This document shows, in pieces, positions 58,843-64,000 of a stretch of 64,000 nucleotides of DNA. Positions within the stretch are counted from its first letter, which is position 1. Each line of letters starts with the position of its first letter. The notes under the pieces are model-generated. The model had not been told where the DNA came from. It made no database searches and saw only the letters and a list, made by a program, of their open reading frames with translations. A program made the translations under genes and the position numbers. The DNA comes from Prorocentrum cordatum (Eukaryota; Sar; Dinophyceae; Prorocentrales; Prorocentraceae), in the NCBI GenBank assembly GCA_963575745.1, contig CAUYUJ010012069.1, positions 1-64,000 of the forward strand, written 5' to 3'.

Positions 58843-59145
58843 AACCTTGGTTGGCTCTTCCTTTGGCCGTTGAACCAGCGCCTCGCTCGACGCATCATCG
58901 CGATCTGCTAGTCCTCGCGCAACTGAGCGTGAGTGGATCTGAACGGCAGTTAGTCTGAGCGTGAGTGTATATGAGTGAGAGCAGACATATACACATATAT
59001 ACATATATGGGTGTGAATGTGTTTGAGTGCAAGAGGTATGTGGCTGAGTGGGTCTGTGTGTGATTGAGTATGACTGTAAGCGCGCCGGAGTGTGAGTGAG
59101 CCTGGGCACGATAAGTCCGTCTGAGTACGAACGTATCTGAATATG
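58843..59145. repeat. Direct repeat, right copy
   Basis: Second copy of 57485-57737 in the same orientation. The TA-like centre is longer and degenerate (ACATATATACATATATG). Both copies are rich in GAGTGTGAGTG/GAGCGTGAGTG periodic units. Confidence 0.8.
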
Positions 59146-59584
59146 AGTGGGTCGGCGCTGTGTGAGTCTGAGTGTGAGTGATTCTGGAGATGACAGTCTA
59201 CGTCGGGCGCGGGCGAGTCTGAGCACGAAGGCGCCTGCGTCTGAGCGCGGGGTTGAGGACAACAGCGCCCCAGCGCGGGGGTCGAGGAGGAGGAGGATGA
59301 GCGGTCGCCTGTCTCGCCCACCCCTCCCACCGCAAACGGCGCGCTTGGCGCAGCCAGCCCCTCCTCCCTCCCTCCTCCCTTGGGCCGCTAGGGCGCCCCC
59401 AATGACACGGCCAGCCCCCCCCCCCCCCCTCCCCCCTCCCTTGGGCGAGTCGGATTGAGGAGGGCGAGCGGCGAATGGGCCGCTTTTCTCGCTCACCCCC
59501 TCCGCCTGGCGCGGCAAGCTTCGCAGGGGCAACCCTTGCGACAAACCCGAGGCCGTGGCGCCTGCGACCCCTGAAAACGAAAAT
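59146..59584. other. Low-complexity GC-rich DNA
   Basis: Continued GAGTGTGAGT units to 59190, then CCCTCC/GAGGAGG-rich sequence and a C run (59418-59430). No gene. Confidence 0.45.
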
Positions 59585-60287
59585 CCGCCACCGTGCCTGC
59601 CTTCAGCACGTGCCAGGGTGACCCGCGCCTCGTGGAGGCAGTTTTGAAGCCTTTCGGGGCGGCTCGAAAACTCAATTCGACCTCTTGGGCCCCTCTTGAA
59701 GCCTTGTTGGGCAGTCTTGGGCGCCTCTTGGGCCATTTGGGGGCCTTCGTGGGCCATCCTGGGGCTCTCTGAGCGATCTTGGGGGCTTCTTGGGTCTTTT
59801 TGTGCGCTATGAAGGCCGCCTGTGTCCGCTTGCCTATAGGATTGGGGCGGTGTCTGCACCTCGGGGCCCTCTGCGGGGTGCCCTTGTGGCTCTTTCGGGG
59901 CGTCTTGGGGAGGAGGGCCTCTTGGGGGCCTCTTGGGGCGTCTGGAGGACATCGTAGCCGGTCTTGGGGCCTATTGGGGCTGTCTCAGGCGCTCTTGCAC
60001 TCTCTTGGGCGCTCTGACGACATCTTGTTGTTTCTTTTTTTCAAGTCGTTTTGGGCGGGGGCACCGTCCCAGAGGCCCACTCGGGACACCCTGGGCGCCC
60101 ATTAGCGCCCGAGAGCGCTTGGAAAACTGGGGGCTGAGGCCATGAATAAGAACTTCACAGCCTAGCCCCCGTGCACGGCGCCTCTCGGGGCTGCGTGAGC
60201 CGCCCCCCAAAGCTTCCCAGGAGACCCCGAACAAGTACCCATGAGGCCTGTGACCCACAAGGGCCCACAAGCCAGGCAGAGCGGCGG
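59585..60287. mobile_element. Inverted-repeat element, copy 3
   Basis: It begins with the same perfect 15-mer CCGCCACCGTGCCTG (59585-59599) as copy 1 and ends in CAGGCAGAGCGGCGG (60273-60287), 12 of 15 matching its complement. The interior repeats are CTTGGGG/CCTCTTGGG units, that is, the opposite strand of the CCCAAGAGG units in copies 1 and 2. The body is therefore inverted or independently expanded between conserved ends. Confidence 0.6.
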
Positions 60288-61483
60288 GATTGGCCGAATG
60301 CCAGTAGATAGCGCCGGATGGTGCACGCCTAACACCGCTAGTGCTTAGCCTACCAGTGCTCCCCTTAGGTCTCTCATTCAGAACAATGCGGTCTTCGCTT
60401 GCAGCACGCCGCTCGATGTTCTGCCCCCGTCGAAGTCGCCGTCGTCGAGCCAAGGGCGGAGACCTGGAGTTGTTGTTAAAACGTGGACCCGGACCTTTTT
60501 GTTTAGAAGGAAAACACAAAACATAAGAAACACATGAGACCTGAAATCGCCGACGCCGACGCCCGGGTCGACCGGCGACTCTGCTCTGTCGAGTTCGATA
60601 TCCGTGTTCGGGTTGGCGTCGTCGTCGAGCCGTCGTCGCTTGTGCTGGTAGCTGTCGTCGTCGCCCAGGTCGTCGGGGCGGTCGTCGCTCGCGATGGCCA
60701 CAGTGGTGCTGCTGCAGCCGCCGTCGCCGCCGACAGGGGCCGCGGCGGAGCTGAGGGCGAAAGGGCGCCCTGCCTTGCCCCTGCGGAGCGCCTCGAACGT
60801 GCTGGGCCACCGCCGGCCTCGTTTCATCTCGGGCCAGCGGCGGGCGCCGTCCGGTGATGATGATACTGGTGATGGTAATGGTGATAATGATAAAGGTGAT
60901 GATGGTGATGCTGATGGCGGTGGTGATGATGATGTTGACGACAACCAGCATCATCATCATCATCATCATCATCATGATCATTATGATCATGATGCTGGTG
61001 ACTGTGATCATCATGATAATGATGATGCTAATGCTGTTGATAATGATGATCCCCTCTCCGTTCAACGGACGGCGAGCGTCGCTCCACCGCCGCCGCTTGC
61101 AAGGAGGCACCCCACCCCACGATGCAACCAGGGCCCGCGCGGCTCCAGGGCAGGGGCAGCCCTCGGAACCGGACGGGGGCAGCGGCTTCGCCGCTGCCCG
61201 TCCTGGATGCACCGTAGGGTTAGGGCCTCCGCGCCGTCGAGTCGCCCGTGGCCCGTCGCCTGGCCCGCCCCGCGGCTGCCCGTCGGGCCCAGGGTGCTAA
61301 GGAGGAGGAGGAGGGAGGGGGGAGGAGGAGTTGAGGAGGGAAGCAGGAGGAGAAGGAGGAGGAGGAACAATATTGTTGCTGCGGCCAGTGCTGCTATAGT
61401 AGCTCAGCCAGCTCGAACTATGCTCAGCCTCAGTCTGAGCTCGAGCTCGAGCCCGATTTCGAGGTCGAGGGCCTCGTCGAGGA
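60288..61483. other. Non-coding with GTCGTC and GATGAT arrays
   Basis: GTCGTCG-rich patches (60620-60700), a degenerate GATGAT/TGATGG array with CAT runs (60853-61050) and GGAGGA-rich sequence (61300-61365). Open frames are translations of these repeats. Confidence 0.55.
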
Positions 61484-63502
61484 TCACTCGTCCTTCTCAT
61501 CAGGGTCAGAGGAGGACGACGAAGAAGAAGATCCAGGCGAGCGCGAGCTCGAGCTGATCGTGCCCTTCGCCGCCTTAGCCTTAGCCTTAGCTTTGGCTTT
61601 TGCAATTTTCGAGGTCGGTGGTGCAGCAGCGGCGGGCTTACGTTTCAGCTTCTTGGCGCCCTTTGGCTCTGGCGCCCCATCGGCGTGCACTGGAGGCTCC
61701 ACGTCCGTCTCGTAGTCAGAATCGATTTTGTTTTCTTTCAACTGGGAACGCGATGGCACATCCGTCCACGGTGCCGGGTGCTGCATGTGTTTTTCCGGGT
61801 CTTGAACTTGAAGCGCGAGTTCAACCAATGTTGCAAGCGCATTTGGACCTGGTTGTCCGAGACCTCATCATTGAACTTCAATGTCTTAGTGCACCTCGTG
61901 CCTGGATTCCTGGCAGCGCGGGGGCCACGCCGAGGACAAGTCGCCTGCCATGAGCTGACCTTGGGCTTGAAGGTGAGATATCCACAACCCCAACGGTAGC
62001 TACGTGCATGCCCCTTCCTGCCTTTGCGCTTGCCGGCCGAAACGGGGAGGGCGACTTCGCCAGGCCCATGTGCTTCATCGTGTTTGACTCCCTTGCCGCC
62101 GCTGCCGCGGCCACCGCCGCGCCCTGTGCGAGCGTTCCTCTTTGTCGGCTTGGAGCGGGGGTCGCTGGCGTTCACGCCGGCGACGCCGACGTCGCCCTCC
62201 ATGACCAAGGCCTTGGGCGGTTTGAACAAACGCTTGTAATAAGACTCTGGCTTGAGGTGCTCCACTGTGGTGAACCCTGGCCGCGCGTCTGCTAGACGAG
62301 CCAACGCCAGCAAGTACTGCCGCCCCACAGTAATTGCGCTTGGTTTGACCCGCCATTTCTTCGGAGAGCCCGTCAACACATCGACTGCAGCAGGTGGGCC
62401 AGCGTCAAGCCGCGCTCCGCGAGCCCACCCATGGCGCTCCAAATGCAAGAGAAGTTCCAACTGCGTCATGTCTGTGACGGGGATGTCCGGGCGTGGCTCC
62501 GCAACGCTCTGATGCGGAGTAAGGTGGAAGCACGGTCTCACCAATGACTCTGCTTCCGCCGTCAGTTTCCAACTCGACGCCGTTGAAGTTGTCGAGGTGA
62601 ATTGGGCCACGCTCTTTCTCTCCAGAGCTGCGAGCACACGCGAGCGAACAAGGCCAGCATCATGACTCAATGTAAAGGATGGCCCGCCAATGTCGGACTC
62701 AAGAGCGCCAACCGAATACAGGGCTTGAAGCGTGCGTGATAATTCCAAAGGGTCCAGCTCTGGAAGTTCTAAGCATGGCAATGCAAAATGAGGCTGGGGC
62801 CCCACCACCCAACGACGCACTGTTTCGACACACTCGAGCAACAAGTCTCGGGCAGCGACGTGCCCCGAGAATGTTTTATCATTTCTCTCTTTGTCATCCT
62901 CGCAGACAAGTACGGTCTTCGCAGGCTTGATCGTGTGGCTCACCTGCATGACATCGATGGAGATATCTGTTGGCTTTAACGTTGTTTACCATCAATATAA
63001 GCACGGCTGGGCTTGCCAAGGGACTCACTGACGATCCAGAAGAATGTAAATTGCCTGAAGGGTTCAGGTCAATGCGAGGCGAGGACTCGCATTGGTCCAA
63101 CAGCCTAGGGTGAGAAAGCCACGAGAGACTTTCATTACACACAATGTGGAATGAGGAGTGCAAGGAGGGCAACTCGTAGCAAACCAACCCAAGGCTGAGG
63201 GCCAACTCTGGAGCTTCGCTTCTAGGAAGATAGTTCCTGGGTGGAGCTGGATTGATCTTGCTGTTTGCCTTGCCCTTAGCAGGCGCCGCATCCGCCGTCG
63301 AAGAATTCACGTCGGGCTCGAAGGTCACAGAAGGCAAAATCTCATGGCGACCCATTACGTTCCAATCTAAGTCGCATCTCGCCAGCTCTTGGGACAAGTC
63401 TACAGAGCAGGGCAGTAATGGTCTTAGAGTCTCTTCAAGTGTCGGAAGAGGACATTTCAATTTCATAGAGTAGATAGCATATGTTTCCCACGTTTGCAAC
63501 AA
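61484..63502 (-). pseudogene. Second copy of the transposase-associated C-terminal family
   Basis: An upstream piece (63502 to about 63160, WETYAIYSMKLKCPLPTLEE onward) leads to a piece from about 62990 (KPTDISIDVMQVSHTIKPAK) that is open to about 61800. It carries the same block order as the 41.2-42.0 kb piece: TSTASSWKLTAEAESL, MTQLELLLHLERHGW, SAITVGRQYLLALARLAD, then a basic linker. Near 61800 coding sense shifts frame (LALQVQDPEKHMQH) and runs to a Lys/Ala tail and a Ser-rich acidic end at the TGA 61484-61486, again paralleling the other copy. The gap at 63.16-62.99 kb is probably an intron. The 5-prime part lies near or beyond the window edge. Function unknown. Confidence 0.45.
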
Positions 63503-64000
63503 AAAAAGCTTAAGTTTGAATCCACGTATGATCGTCGCAAATATGTCCGGCTCACCATTGACCTCCTTGCTCAGATTTAGGTGCGGGGGCCCTGGGGGCC
63601 CAGGCCCGCCGCCGCCAGCGCCGATGCCGCTGCTGGCCCCCGAGCTGGCAGCAGCGCCACTAGGTGCGCAATGCGGCAGCCCCGAAGCGCCAGCCGCCGA
63701 ACCTGCAAGTTCGCTGAAAACTGCTCGCTCGTGTGAGCACTAGCTACTCCCCCCTGGCGTAGCGTTTTGGATGCGTCTGCCAGCGTCGACTCCGAACCAG
63801 ACGTATAATAAACACTCGTTAAAAGTCAAGCGATGCGGTGCGGCTAATCAAGGTAGCCCACCCTGGAGGAACGATAAGTAGGATAACAGTGGGTATAGAT
63901 GTCCAGATCGTCAACAAGTCAGGAGTAGAGTACAAGTAGAAGAGGATGGGGGAAGGAGGAGGAATGGAGAATGGAGGAGGAGGTAGGACGGAGTGAGGAG
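63503..64000. other. Upstream or intronic sequence of the gene at 61.5-63.5 kb
   Basis: GCC-rich patch (63600-63650), otherwise mixed; ends in GGAGGA-rich DNA (63940-64000). No separate gene is supported. Confidence 0.35.

Noticed and set aside
60694-61557. Asp/His/Met-rich ORFs near 61 kb
   Set aside because: Translation of GATGAT/CATCAT arrays.

Overview
The window looks like nuclear DNA from a core dinoflagellate. It is very GC-rich, full of simple repeats, and has sparse coding sequence made of mobile-element ORFs and multicopy gene families. GT-AG introns can be read in places, and there are no prokaryotic operons. The GC content would suit Prorocentrum-like genomes better than Symbiodiniaceae, but the species is an inference. 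There is one 100-base assembly gap (56579-56678). I saw no rRNA, tRNA, CRISPR array or dinoflagellate spliced-leader sequence.

Layout. 0.2-0.46 kb holds dense palindrome arrays. 1.0-10.55 kb (+) is a decayed retroelement: membrane/cysteine-rich pieces, a gag-like part, a C5-methyltransferase-like domain, a disordered linker and the first part of a reverse transcriptase, where it stops. 11.7-17.4 kb (-) holds a cupin-like exon and a two-exon gene with a Cys/His motif, a coiled coil and a cupin-like C-terminus. Between them is a roughly 735-bp inverted-repeat element; further copies lie near 42.0-42.8 and 59.6-60.3 kb. 17.9-34.1 kb (-) is a very large, essentially intact non-LTR retrotransposon between two long (TC)n tracts. 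Its ORF1 (859 aa) and ORF2 (about 4360 aa; AP-endonuclease, reverse transcriptase, zinc knuckle, RNase H) share one reading frame split by a single TGA. 34.9-37.8 kb (-) is a multi-exon C5-methyltransferase-like gene. 38.3-40.7 kb is non-coding, with a lower-GC island and tandem repeats. 40.7-47.7 kb (-) is a broken transposase-like gene whose C-terminal family recurs at 61.5-63.5 kb (-). 48.7-51.3 kb (-) is a broken relative of the 14-17 kb gene. 52.0-53.4 kb (-) is a second methyltransferase-like fossil without its catalytic cysteine. 54.2-55.0 and 57.9-58.6 kb (-) hold two unrecognised ORFs, the latter between direct repeats.

The most notable signal is a family of at least 11 short hairpins spaced along the large LINE and seen nowhere else in the window. 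Each has the core GGCTRRAGCC followed by one unpaired G on the + strand, which in element sense is an unpaired C then GGCTYYAGCC. The outer stem arms differ from copy to copy yet still pair. The copies fall in two codon phases and encode different peptides (GGFSP-type or AASAP-type), so the conserved object is the DNA or RNA fold and not a protein motif.

Other themes are three separate C5-methyltransferase-like domains, mostly in mobile or decayed contexts, and isolated in-frame stop codons in otherwise open frames. All gene functions were inferred from motifs read by eye. No database search was possible.
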